Source: Nocardiopsis sp. CNR-923
GTDB taxonomy: Bacteria > Actinomycetota > Actinomycetes > Streptosporangiales > Streptosporangiaceae
Length of the DNA stretch: 64,000 nt
Direction: 5' to 3'
Assembly: GCF_001942255.1 (NCBI RefSeq)
Contig: NZ_MKKC01000068.1
Coordinates: 1-64,000, forward strand
Shown here: positions 9,883 to 18,721 of the stretch, piece by piece
Layout of the letters: each line of letters opens with the position of its first letter
How positions within the stretch are numbered: the stretch's first letter is position 1
The notes under the pieces: model-generated
Told to the model about the DNA's origin: nothing
Seen by the model: only the letters and a program-made list of their open reading frames with translations
Database searches by the model: none
Program-made: the position numbers and the translations under genes

Positions 9883-10497
9883 TCAACCGTCGCCGAGGAG
9901 GAGCCCCAGCAGACCGTCGAGGAAACCGCCCCCGGCCCCCTCGCCCGCGGGATCGGCGGCCGCGTCCTCCTCCGCGCTCTGGGAGCCGTACGCCCCCTCC
10001 CCCTCCTGCGGTGAAGGGGTGCTCGGCCCGTCCGTGGGCGCGGCCGAGTGCGTCGCAGACGGAGGGGCGGCGTCCTGCCCGCTCTGCCCGCTCTGCCCGC
10101 CGTGCTCCTGCCCGGAATCCTGATGAGCGTGCTCGGAGGGCTTCGCCCCCTGGCCCGGGTGGTCTCCGGTGCGCGGTTCGTGCGGCTGGTCGCCGTCCTG
10201 CTCCGTCGGCTCGGCCGCCGGTCTGCCGTCCGAGGCGGTGGACGTCGTCTCCACGTCCTGACCCAGGGGGTTGCGTTCGGCCTCGCGCGTGTCGGGGCCG
10301 ATGATCGTGGACGGCGCGCCCAGGGCGCTGGCCCACCACCACAGGGCGACGGCGAGCACCACGGTGACCACCCCGGACACGGCGGGCAGCGACCAGCGCC
10401 GGGGGGAGGAACCGTCTGCGGCGTCCTCCGCGGTGGCGGAACGGGGACCGGGAAGCGGGGTCGTCGGTTCGGCGCGCACGGGGTGGTCGCGGGTCAT
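9883..10497 (-). CDS. Single-span membrane protein with disordered acidic/Gln-rich exterior
   Basis: The product has 204 residues: a short cytoplasmic N-terminus (about 35 residues), one membrane span near 36-57 (VSGVVTVVLAVALWWWASAL), a long low-complexity region rich in Ser, Gln, His, Pro and Glu, and a Gly/Leu C-terminus (GFLDGLLGLLLGDG). No family recognised. Its ATG overlaps the sigma-factor stop by one base (TGATG), so the two are translated as a pair. A role as membrane partner or anti-sigma-like protein is suggested only by this coupling. Confidence 0.75.
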   Translation of the reverse strand: MTRDHPVRAEPTTPLPGPRSATAEDAADGSSPRRWSLPAVSGVVTVVLAVALWWWASALGAPSTIIGPDTREAERNPLGQDVETTSTASDGRPAAEPTEQDGDQPHEPRTGDHPGQGAKPSEHAHQDSGQEHGGQSGQSGQDAAPPSATHSAAPTDGPSTPSPQEGEGAYGSQSAEEDAAADPAGEGAGGGFLDGLLGLLLGDG

Positions 10498-11335
10498 CAC
10501 CCGGTCCCTGGGCAGCGCGCGGGGCAGCCGTTCGACCGTCGGCGCGGGGGCTCCGGCGCGGGCTCCTCGGGGGCGCCGCCGAGGCGCGCGCGGTGCACCG
10601 GGTAGCCGTCGCTGGTCAGGGGGCGCGCCTTCGCGGCGATTCGCTCGCGCGCCTGGGCGTGGTCGGGGTCCACACAGGTGCGCACGACCTGGTCGCGCAG
10701 TCCGGGCGGCGGCCCCGGCGGGCGGAGCAGGGCCAGGGCGAAGGAGACCTCCTGGACGCGGGCGCGCCACGCCGCGGAGGGGGACTCGTGCGGGTCTGCG
10801 TCGCTCCGGTCCAGGTCTGCCAGGCCGTCGGCGGCGCGGCGGATCGCCGAGCGGGACAGTTCCGCGCACAGTTGGGTGTCCAGGCCGAGGATCCGGGCGA
10901 TCGCGGACACCGGCAGCGCGTGGCGCAGGTTGAGTTCGACCAGTTCGCGGTGGCTGGACGGGAGCCGGGAGAACATCCGTGCCGCGGGCTCCTCGGCGGG
11001 GACGGTCGCCAGTCGGGCGTAGGGGCAGGTGAGTGCGAGGCCGCGGCGCTGGCACGCCGAGCGGACCAGCGCGTAGAGCCAGGGGCCGCGGTCGCTGTCG
11101 TCGGCGAGTTCGGCGGACAGGACCACCCCGGCCACCAGCCGTCGTGCACGGCCTCGGCGACGCGGTCGGCGGCGTCCCGGCCGACGGTTCCCGTTGTCGG
11201 GTCGGCTGCACGGCGAGGGTCGGCCCCGCCGCCCAGCAGGGACCAGGCGTACCGGTACAGGGCCGGTGCGAAGGCGTCGTAGAGCCGCTCGACCGCCTCC
11301 GGGGTCGGTTCGTCGCGTTCTGTGCTTCTGGTCAC
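10497..11335 (-). CDS. RNA polymerase sigma factor-like protein (ECF type), frame broken once
   Basis: The N-terminal part, with VERLYDAFAPALYRYAWSLL, resembles sigma region 2. The later part, with SSHRELVELNLRHALPVSAI and LGLDTQLCAELSRSAIRRA, resembles the region 4 helix-turn-helix. A C-terminal extension of about 100 residues follows. One base is missing near 11144, between the two regions. The product would be about 280 residues, longer than a plain ECF factor. It is coupled to the membrane protein downstream. Region 2 is weakly conserved, so it may be a diverged or regulatory sigma-like protein. Confidence 0.75.
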
Positions 11336-11482
11336 GATTCTCCCCCCGCTCCATCCGTGACGGTAGCGGGGCCCGGCGCCGGCGCGGGCTTTTCGGTGAC
11401 GTTGGCCCCGAAGGTGAGGGTTCTGTTATCACGAACGCCGCCGACCCGACGCGCGGTCGGGCCGGCGCCGTGGTGCGGAGGG

Positions 11483-12480
11483 CTACTCGCCGCCTCGCGA
11501 CGGGGAGCCGATGGCGATCATCCGCTCGACCGAGCGGCGGGCGCGCGCGGAGGTGTCGGCGTCGACGGTGATCTCGGTCGTGCCGTGGCGCAGCGAGCCG
11601 AGCAGCTTGTCGGCGTCGATCATCTTCATGTAGTGGCACTCGGCGCGCGAGTTGACCGGCTCGAACCGGGTGGTCGCGTTGGCGTTGCGCAACTGGTGCA
11701 GCATCCCGGTCTCGGTGGCGATGAGCACCTTCTTGGCGGTGGTGTTCTCCGCGGCGGTGAGCATTCCGCCGGTCGAGAGCACCTTGACGCGGTCCTCGGG
11801 GACGGCGCCGCTGCCCACGAGGTAGAGGGCGGAGGTGGCGCAGCCGCACTCGGGGTGCACGTAGACCTCGGCGTCGGGTTCGGCGGCGACCCGCTCGCGC
11901 AGGGTGTGGCCGTCGATCCCGGCGTGCACGTGGCACTCGCCCATCCACACGTGGATGTCGTCCCGGCCGGTGACGCGCTTGACGTGGGCGCCGAGAAACT
12001 GGTCGGGGAGGAAGAGGATCTCCCGGTCCTCGGGGATGGACCGGATGCGTCCGCGGCGTTGGACGAGGTGCAGCAGATGTCGGTCTCGGCCTTGACCGCC
12101 GCGGTGGTGTTGACGTAGGCGACGACGACCGCGCCGGGGTGCTCGGCCTTCCAGGCGCGCACGTCCTCGGCGGTGACGGTGTCGGCGAGGGAGCACCCGG
12201 CGTTGGGATCGGGAAGCAGGATCGTCTTCTCCGGGGCGAGGATCTTCGCGGTCTCGGCCATGAAGTGCACGCCACAGAAGACAATGGTGCTGGCGTCGAC
12301 GCTCGCGGCCAGGCGGGAGAGGGCCAGGGAGTCGCCGGTGTGGTGGGCCACGTCCTGGATTTCCGGGCGCTGGTAGTTGTGCGCGAGGATGACGGCGTCG
12401 CGCTCGTTCGCCAGGCGGCGGACCTCGGCGGCCCACTCCTGCCTGGTCATGGTGTCCGCCGCGGCGGTGACCGGTGCCAT
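11483..12480 (-). CDS. nadA: Quinolinate synthase NadA, frame broken once
   Basis: It condenses iminoaspartate with dihydroxyacetone phosphate to quinolinate in NAD synthesis, using a [4Fe-4S] cluster. The protein shows [44 protein letters not shown] and ECHYMKM; the cysteines in CGVHFM, HPEC and ECHYM are the usual cluster ligands. About 332 residues, a normal length. One base is missing near 12050: adding one C to GACGC there restores [17 protein letters not shown]. No nadB or nadC follows within the window. It is divergent from an NrtR-like regulator. Confidence 0.95.
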
Positions 12481-12551
12481 GTCGTACTACTTCCTTGAGG
12501 CTGTGGGCACGCCGTACGGGCTTCGTGCCGGTGGTGGCCGGTGCTGGTCGA

Positions 12552-12580
12552 CAGGTTTTAGCCTGCCAGGCACAAACCTG
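12552..12580. promoter_or_regulatory. Long palindrome between nadA and nrtR, putative NrtR operator
   Basis: The left arm CAGGTTTTAGCCTG and the right arm CAGGCACAAACCTG surround a central C; 12 of 14 positions are complementary. It sits in the 136-base divergent region of nadA and the Nudix-like regulator gene. NrtR proteins bind palindromes in front of NAD genes, so this is very likely the operator for both genes. Confidence 0.75.
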
Positions 12581-12616
12581 GTTCAGCTTAACATGGCGTG
12601 GAACGGAAGGGACAGG

Positions 12617-13348
12617 GTGGACATCCCTCAAGTAAACGGACGGACCATGGCACATGGTGCGGATGGGGTCGAACCACTCGCTGCGCACGAGGCACTGGCC
12701 GTCGTCCTCCAGATTCGCGGCGGGGAGTTGTGCGTCCTCCTGTGGCGGCGGGCGCTGCCGCCCTGCGAGGGGGAGTGGTCACTGCCCGGCGGCAGACTGG
12801 GTTCTGGCGAGAGCCTGGGCGCCTCCATCCGGCGCCAGCTCGCGCAGAAGGTGGACGTGCGGGACCTGGCCCACCTCGAACAGCTGGAGACCCGCAGCGA
12901 TCCCGAGCGCCACCCCGACCGCCGCACGCTCGCCACCGCCTACCTGGGCCTGGTGCCCGCCCACATCGACCCCGTCGTGCCCGAGGACACCGGATGGCAC
13001 CCGTCCGCCGAGCTGCCGGCGATGGCCTTCGACCACGCCGCCATCGTCCGCTCCGGACGGCTGCGGCTGCGCGCCAAACTGGGCTACACCAACGTCGGCT
13101 TCGCCCTGGCGCCGCCTGAGTTCACGATGTCGGAGCTGTCCGGCTACTACCGCGCGGCCCTCGGCTACGACGTGGCCGCCACCAATCTGCGCCGGGTCCT
13201 GCTGCGTCGGGGTCAGATCCAGGAGACCGGCCGCTCCGTGCCCTCCGGCCGTTCCGGCGGGCGTCCCGCCGCGCAGTTCCGGTTCCGGGCCCGGGAGCTG
13301 GAGATCACCGACGCCTTCGCGGTGCTGCGGCCGCCCGAAGGCGGCTGA
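12617..13348 (+). CDS. nrtR: NrtR-type regulator of NAD synthesis (Nudix-like domain plus winged helix)
   Basis: The product has 243 residues. The N-terminal Nudix-like fold includes [17 protein letters not shown] and [16 protein letters not shown], but the Nudix box is degenerate: RE and EE of the catalytic pattern are replaced (SIRRQLAQK), so hydrolysis is unlikely and ligand sensing likely. The C-terminal half, with [18 protein letters not shown] and [10 protein letters not shown], is the winged-helix domain of NrtR. GTG at 12617 is chosen for the GGAAGG 6 bases upstream; an ATG at 12593 is in frame. Its position opposite nadA over a palindrome fits known NrtR regulation by ADP-ribose or NAD metabolites. 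Confidence 0.88.
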   Translation: MDIPQVNGRTMAHGADGVEPLAAHEALAVVLQIRGGELCVLLWRRALPPCEGEWSLPGGRLGSGESLGASIRRQLAQKVDVRDLAHLEQLETRSDPERHPDRRTLATAYLGLVPAHIDPVVPEDTGWHPSAELPAMAFDHAAIVRSGRLRLRAKLGYTNVGFALAPPEFTMSELSGYYRAALGYDVAATNLRRVLLRRGQIQETGRSVPSGRSGGRPAAQFRFRARELEITDAFAVLRPPEGG

Positions 13349-13407
13349 TGGCCGACTGTCCCGCGTCGGCCTGGCGCGCTCGGGCACGCCTTGTACACTC
13401 CCTCTTC

Positions 13408-14078
13408 GTGGCAATTCGTACTGTGGTGTTCGACGTCGGAGAGACGCTGGTCGACGAGACGCGGATCTTCGCGCGCTGGGCCGACCGCCTCGGAGTCCCG
13501 CACATGGCGTTCTTCGGCACCATCGGCGGCGTCATCGCCTCCGGCGGCACCCTCACCGACGCGTTCCGGCTCGTCGCGCCCGGGTTCGACCTGGCGAGGG
13601 AGAGCGCGCGCTGGCGGGTCGAGGACCCCACGGCGAACGCGAGCACTTCGCGGACGAGGATCTGTACCCCGACGTGCGCCCCGCCTTCGCCGCCCTGCGC
13701 GAGGCCGGGCTGTCCCTGGTGATCGCCGGGAACCAGCCCTCCGAGGCCGGACCGGCGTTGGCCGCCATGGACCTGGGCGTGGACGGCATCGGCATCTCCG
13801 ACGACTGGGGGGTGAGCAAGCCCGACGCCGCGTTCTTCGACCGCGTCCTCGCGCTCGCCGGCACCGCCCGTCCCGGGATCACCGCGGCCGAGGTCCTCTA
13901 CGTCGGGGACCGCGTCGACAACGACGTGCTGCCCGCCCGCGCGGCGGGAATGCGCGCCGCCCTGCTCCGCCGCGGCCCGTACGGCTACCGGCACGCCGCG
14001 GGCCCGGACGCGGGGCGGGCCGACACGGTCGTGGACGACCTCCACCAGCTCGCCTCCTGGATCGCAGCCCAGGACTGA
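13408..14078 (+). CDS. HAD-superfamily hydrolase, frame broken once
   Basis: About 223 residues. Motif I is VVFDVGETLVDE (a D-x-G-E-T variant of DxDxT), motif II is LVIAGNQ, motif III Lys lies in VSKPDAAFF and motif IV is YVGDRVDNDV. This is the usual order for HAD phosphatases. The second Asp of motif I is replaced by Gly, which is common in a subgroup but lowers certainty about phosphatase activity. One C is missing in the C run at 13626-13629, restoring VEDPHGEREHF. GTG at 13408 starts about 12 codons after the last non-conserved residues. Confidence 0.85.
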
Positions 14079-14236
14079 GGGAAGCATTCCCGTGCTCGGC
14101 GTCGGACATCTCACGTCGTACACCTGTCCGTCTTGGCTCGGTGTGTCACCCGTTTGATCTACCTTCGCGTGGGTAACGTGCCATTTTGCGCACGCCTCCC
14201 ACCACCGTCCGCCCCCGAATGGAGGCAGCCCGGCCG

Positions 14237-15352
14237 ATGATCACGTTCGAGGGCGTCAGCAAGCACTACCCGGATGGCACGGTCGCCGTCGCGGACCTGG
14301 ACCTGACCGTCGAGGCCGGGGCGACGACCGTCTTCGTCGGGCCGTCGGGCAGCGGCAAGACCACATCGCTGCGGATGATCAACCGGATGGTCGAACCGAC
14401 CGGCGGCACCGTCCGCGTCGACGGAAGGGACGTCCGCGACCAGGACCCCGCCGTGCTGCGCCGGTCGATCGGCTACGTCATCCAGCAGGCGGGCCTCTTC
14501 CCGCACCGCACCGTCCTGGACAACATCGCCACCGTGCCCCTCCTCCTGGGCTGGCGCAGGTCCAGGGCGCGGGCGCGCGCCGCCGAGCTGATGGAGCTCG
14601 TCGGCCTCGAACCGTCCCAGGCACGGCGTTACCCGCACCAGCTCTCCGGCGGACAGCAGCAACGCGTGGGGGTGGCCCGAGCCCTGGCCGCCGACCCGCC
14701 CGTCCTGCTCATGGACGAGCCGTTCAGCGCCGTCGACCCCGTCGTCCGGGCCACCCTCCAGGACGAGCTGCTACGCCTGCAACAGGAGCTGCACAAGACC
14801 GTCGTGTTCGTCACGCACGACATCGACGAGGCCGTCCGGCTCGGCGATCGCATCGCCGTCTTTCGGCCCGGCGGCGTGCTCGCGCAGTACGACGCGCCCG
14901 AACGCCTGCTCGCCGATCCCGTGGACGCGTTCGTGGAGTCCTTCATCGGCTACGACCGGGGTGTGCGCCGACTGTCCTTCTTCCCCGCCCGCGCGCTGTC
15001 CCCGCGCGAGGACGCCGTGTTCGACGACCAGACCCGGGCCGGGGACGCGCGCGAGATCGCCGCTGGCTACGGCATCCCGTGGGTGCTGGTGGTGAGCGCC
15101 GAACGCCTGCCCCTGGGCTGGGTGGACGCCGGCCAGCTCGCCCGGGTGCCCTCGGGGATCCCGCTCGGCGGGCTCGATCTGACCCCCTACGGACACACCT
15201 TCAACGTCGGCGCCGACTCGCTGCGCGCCGCCCTGGACGCCGCGGTGCTCTCCCCGGCTGGGCGGGCCGTGGGCGTGGACGACGACGGGTGCGTGGTCGG
15301 CGTGGTCTCCCAGGACGACCTCGGCGCCGCGCTCTGGTCGGTGGCCGAGTGA
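14237..15352 (+). CDS. Osmoprotectant/betaine ABC transporter ATP-binding protein
   Basis: The product has 371 residues. Walker A is GPSGSGKTT, the Q-loop VIQQAGLFPHRTV, the signature LSGGQQQRVG, Walker B VLLMDEPFSA, and the switch His is in FVTHDIDEA. A C-terminal CBS-like pair of segments (ending VGVVSQDDLGAAL) is typical of ProV/OpuCA ATPases and senses ionic strength in relatives. The ATG at 14237 is followed directly by the domain start; GGAGG lies 11 bases upstream. The stop overlaps the permease GTG (GTGA). First gene of a four-gene importer. Confidence 0.92.
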   Translation: MITFEGVSKHYPDGTVAVADLDLTVEAGATTVFVGPSGSGKTTSLRMINRMVEPTGGTVRVDGRDVRDQDPAVLRRSIGYVIQQAGLFPHRTVLDNIATVPLLLGWRRSRARARAAELMELVGLEPSQARRYPHQLSGGQQQRVGVARALAADPPVLLMDEPFSAVDPVVRATLQDELLRLQQELHKTVVFVTHDIDEAVRLGDRIAVFRPGGVLAQYDAPERLLADPVDAFVESFIGYDRGVRRLSFFPARALSPREDAVFDDQTRAGDAREIAAGYGIPWVLVVSAERLPLGWVDAGQLARVPSGIPLGGLDLTPYGHTFNVGADSLRAALDAAVLSPAGRAVGVDDDGCVVGVVSQDDLGAALWSVAE

Positions 15353-16109
15353 GCGCGGCCGAGGCGGCGCACGCGTCGGTCGCGGCCTGGGACTGGGTCA
15401 CGCGCGTCGCGGAGTGGGGGGTGGACGACTGGAGCCACCCGGGCGACCCCGACCGCGGCATCCGGCCGCGCCTGGTCCAGCACATGCGGCTGTCCTACCT
15501 GTCGATCGGCATCGGGCTGGCGCTGGCCCTGCCGCTGGGCCTGGCGTGCGCGCGGTGGAGACGCCTGTACCCGGCGGTGCTGACGGGCGTGAACGTGCTC
15601 TACGCCGTGCCCTCGATCGCGCTGTTCTTCCTCATGCTCCCCTACACCGGGTTCAGCGACTGGACGGCGGTCATCCCGCTCGCGCTGTACACGCTGGTCA
15701 TCCTGTTGCCCAATGTCGTCGACGGGCTGCGACAGGTACCCGACCACGTGCGCCAGGCGGCCGTGGCGATGGGGTTCGGTCCGCTGCGCCGCCTGGTGTT
15801 CGTCGAGACCCCGGTCGCCGTCCCGGTGATCATCGCCGGACTGCGCGTGGCCTCGGTGGCCACCATCAGCATGGTCAGCGTCGCCTCCCTCGTCGGGCTC
15901 GGCGGTCTGGGGCAGCTGATCCTCACCGACGGGTTCCGGCGCCAGTTCGACGCGCCCATCGTCATCGGCATCCTGCTGACGGTCGCGCTCGCTCTGGTCA
16001 CCGACGCCCTGCTGGTCCTGGCGCAGCGCCGGCTCACCCCGTGGCGCGCGGGGACCGCACGCGCACCCGGCGTGTGCGGGCGGTCGCCGCGGCTGCGGAG
16101 AAGGGGTAG
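15349..16109 (+). CDS. Osmoprotectant ABC transporter permease 1, frame broken near its end
   Basis: About 253 residues with MetI-type membrane segments. Landmarks are LSYLSIGIGLALALPLGLA, VNVLYAVPSIALFFLML and the EAA-like loop RQAAVAMGFGPLRRLVFVETP that contacts the ATPase. Near 16060 one base seems missing; without it the frame would run on through the next permease gene, and with it the protein ends AVAAAAEKG at a TAG 2 bases before that gene's ATG. GTG overlaps the ATPase stop, so translation is coupled. Confidence 0.88.
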
Positions 16110-16111
16110 AC

Positions 16112-16792
16112 ATGGGCATCCTCACCGACCTCTACCTGTGGTTCGCCGACCCCGCCCAATGGTCCGGGGCGGCCGGAATCCCGGCGCGGCTGGGCGAGCA
16201 CGTGTACTACTCGGTGCTCGCGCTGGTGCTGTCCAGTCTCGTGGCGGTGCCGCTGGGCCTGCTCACCGGACACACCGGCGTGGGCGGGTTCGCCACCACC
16301 AGCCTGGCCAACTTCGCCCGCGCCCTGCCCACCATCGGCGTGCTCTTCCTCGTCGTGCTGTTCGCGGGGATCGGACTGGTCCCGGTGGTCTGCGCCCTGG
16401 TGGCGCTGGCGGTGCCGCCGATCCTGGTCAACACCCACGAGGGCGTGCGCGGAGTCGAGCCGCGTCTGAAGGACGCCGCCCTGGGGATGGGCATGCGCGG
16501 CCGGGAGGTGCTGCTGGGCCTCGAACTCCCGGTGGCCGCCCCGCTCATCCTCATCGGCATGCGCACCGCCGCCGTGCAGGTGGTGGCGACCGCGACCATC
16601 GCCGCCTACGTCGGCGTGGGGGGCCTGGGCCGCTACATCGTGGACGGACAGGCCCGCCAGGACCTGACGATGATGCTGGGCGGTTCCGTGCTCGTGGTGG
16701 CCCTGGCCGTTGCCACCACCCTCCTGTTCGCCGGGTTGCGCGGGCTGCTCGTCGCACCCGGATTACGCGCCGAGACGGCGTCGGCGCGCTAG
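16112..16792 (+). CDS. Osmoprotectant ABC transporter permease 2
   Basis: The product has 226 residues with five or six membrane segments. The EAA-like loop is LKDAALGMGMRGREVLLGLE, followed by VVATATIAAYVGVGGLGRYI, close to OpuCD/YehW proteins. It begins 2 bases after the first permease, so the pair forms the membrane channel of one importer. Confidence 0.92.
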   Translation: MGILTDLYLWFADPAQWSGAAGIPARLGEHVYYSVLALVLSSLVAVPLGLLTGHTGVGGFATTSLANFARALPTIGVLFLVVLFAGIGLVPVVCALVALAVPPILVNTHEGVRGVEPRLKDAALGMGMRGREVLLGLELPVAAPLILIGMRTAAVQVVATATIAAYVGVGGLGRYIVDGQARQDLTMMLGGSVLVVALAVATTLLFAGLRGLLVAPGLRAETASAR

Positions 16793-17039
16793 GGCGTGTG
16801 CCGTGGATGCTGCCCGTCGCGAGCGGCGTATCCAGTGCGGCTGTCGCAAGGCCGAAGAAGGAGTGCCCCTACTGTGCCCTGCTCCGCAAGCTCCGCAGTG
16901 TCGCACAGCGGGGGCCCGCCCGGGTTGGCTGTCGACTGATGAGAACGTAGCGAGAGTTGTGCTCGGGCGCCGCGCAGCAGGGTATGTGTCCGCGGCACAC
17001 GTCCTAAGGCGCGCACACCATGAGAGAGAAGGTTGGGAC

Positions 17040-17942
17040 ATGCGGAACAGAATCGCCCTCGTCGGGCTCCCGCTGGTGTTGCTGCTGAGCGCGTGCGGCG
17101 CGAGCGACCCCTACGAGGAGGGCGGCTCCGGCGGGGAGGGCGACGGCGGAGCCGTCGTGGTCGGGTCGGCCGACTTCCCGGAGAGCCAGCTGCTGGCGGA
17201 GATCTACGGACGGGCCATGGAGGCCGCCGGGGTCGAGGTCGGGTACCAGCTGGGCATCGGCAGCCGTGAGGTGTACTACTCGCAGATCGAGTCCGGCAAC
17301 CTGGCGGTCTTCCCCGAGTACAACGGCGCCATCCTCGCCTACCTCGACGAGGACGCCCCCAGCGGACCGAGCGAGGAGACCAACGCGCTGTTGGAGGAGG
17401 CGCTGCCCGAGGAGCTGGAGATCCTGGACTCCTCGGCCGCCGAGAACAAGGACTCGGTGACCGTCACCCGGGAGACCGCCGACGAGTTCGGCCTGACCAG
17501 CCTGGCCGACCTGACGGAGGCGTCCGGGGAGATGGTGCTCGGCGGGCCGCCCGAGTTCGAGACGCGCCAGCAGGGCGTGGTCGGGCTCGCCGAGACGTAC
17601 GGCGTGGAGTTCGCCTCCTTCCGGTCCGTGGACGTGGCTCTGCTGACCCAGGCGCTGCTGGACGGGGACGTGCAGGCCGCGAACCTGTTCACCACCGACC
17701 CGCAGATCGCCGCGAACGGGTTCGTCGTCCTGGAGGACCCGGAGAACCTGTTCGGCGCACAGAACGTCACGCCCCTGGTCAACTCCGACCAGGTCGGCCC
17801 CCAGGCGCGCGAGGCACTCGACGCGGTGTCCGCGGCGCTGACCACCGAGTCGCTCACCGCGCTCAACGAACGGGTGATCATCGACAACGAGAACGCGGCG
17901 GACGTCGCCCAGGAGTGGCTGGCCGAGGAGGGTTTGGCCTAG
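17040..17942 (+). CDS. Osmoprotectant-binding lipoprotein of the ABC importer (OpuAC family)
   Basis: The product has 300 residues. The signal peptide ends in the lipobox LLLSAC, so the mature protein is lipid-anchored outside the membrane. The binding domain starts VVVGSADFPESQLLAEIYG, then GSREVYYSQIESG and FPEYNGAILAYL, the pattern of OpuCC/YehZ proteins that bind quaternary amines. GAGAAGG precedes the ATG. It lies 247 bases after permease 2, so it may have its own promoter, giving excess binding protein. Confidence 0.92.
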   Translation: MRNRIALVGLPLVLLLSACGASDPYEEGGSGGEGDGGAVVVGSADFPESQLLAEIYGRAMEAAGVEVGYQLGIGSREVYYSQIESGNLAVFPEYNGAILAYLDEDAPSGPSEETNALLEEALPEELEILDSSAAENKDSVTVTRETADEFGLTSLADLTEASGEMVLGGPPEFETRQQGVVGLAETYGVEFASFRSVDVALLTQALLDGDVQAANLFTTDPQIAANGFVVLEDPENLFGAQNVTPLVNSDQVGPQAREALDAVSAALTTESLTALNERVIIDNENAADVAQEWLAEEGLA

Positions 17943-18238
17943 CAGTGCTCGCATTGGGCCTCCGCTTCGGCCCGTGTTCGGGCGCCCCGAAGAGCGGACC
18001 GGCGGGCGCCCCCGGCTCCGTCCACGGCGAGGGCCTGTAGCCCACCGGAACGCGTGACGGCCGCGCACGGACTCCCTCCGAGCGCGGCCGATCCCGTTCC
18101 GCACCATGATCGGCATGCCCACGCCGACCGTGCCGCCGCTGAGGGGGCTGTTCGTCGCCAGCCCCAGGCGCTGCCCGGCGACGGCGGGCGTGGTCGTGAA
18201 CCCGGCCGTCTCCTCGGTGGCGCAGTTCGCCGACGACG
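17943..18238. other. Intergenic region with coding-like composition but no identifiable gene
   Basis: Between the convergent importer and flavin-reductase genes, bases 18106-18238 show near-complete G/C at every third position in one phase. That is true for both the plus frame from the ATG at 18106 and the antisense frame, so the strand cannot be decided. Neither translation resembles a family I know. It may be a gene fragment or a small gene broken by a missing base. Confidence 0.35.
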
Positions 18239-18721
18239 TCAGGTCAGCGAGTGGTAGCGGCCCGACCAGCGGGCCAGCGCCGGACCCCGCCCCGCGACCT
18301 GCGGCAGGTCGACGACGTCGGCGAAGAAGACCACGTGGTCGCCGACCGGGACCCGGAGACGGACCGAGCACTCCAGCGCGGCCAGCGCCTGGTCCAGCAC
18401 CAGCGCGCGGGTGCGTCGACCCCGGTGGTGGGCCTGCCCGGAGACCAGCAGGCGCGCGCTGGGGCGTCCCTCGGCGGAGAACCGCCCCGCCAGGGCGCGC
18501 TGGCCCGCGCCCAGCACGCTCACCGCGAACTCGCCCACCTCCTCGATCACCTCGGCCATGTACCCGTCCGCGCGCACGCTCACCGACACGATCGGCGGGT
18601 CGGCGGACACGGACCCGAAGGCGCTGACCGTCGCGCCGACGTCGTCACGGCCGTCGGCGACGGTCACCACGGTCACGCCGGTCGGCAGCAGGGCCATCGC
18701 GTCCAGGAAGGGACCGGTCAA
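18239..18721 (-). CDS. Flavin reductase family protein (FMN-binding split barrel)
   Basis: The product has 160 residues. The start FLDAMALLPTGVTVVTV and the segments GATVSAFGSVSADPPIVSV, FAVSVLGAGQ and HVVFFADVVD are those of NADH:FMN oxidoreductases that supply reduced flavin to monooxygenases. The TTG start at 18721 overlaps the sppA stop (TTGA), so translation is coupled. No two-component monooxygenase lies next to it. Confidence 0.88.
   Translation of the reverse strand: MTGPFLDAMALLPTGVTVVTVADGRDDVGATVSAFGSVSADPPIVSVSVRADGYMAEVIEEVGEFAVSVLGAGQRALAGRFSAEGRPSARLLVSGQAHHRGRRTRALVLDQALAALECSVRLRVPVGDHVVFFADVVDLPQVAGRGPALARWSGRYHSLT

Noticed and set aside
17004-18371. Minus-strand open frame across the binding-protein gene and into the spacer
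   Set aside because: Most of it is antisense to the OpuAC-type lipoprotein, which has a signal peptide and clear motifs. I briefly considered a chaplin-like peptide in its first part (NSPLSGGTVGVGMP) but the Cys residues and repeats of chaplins are missing.
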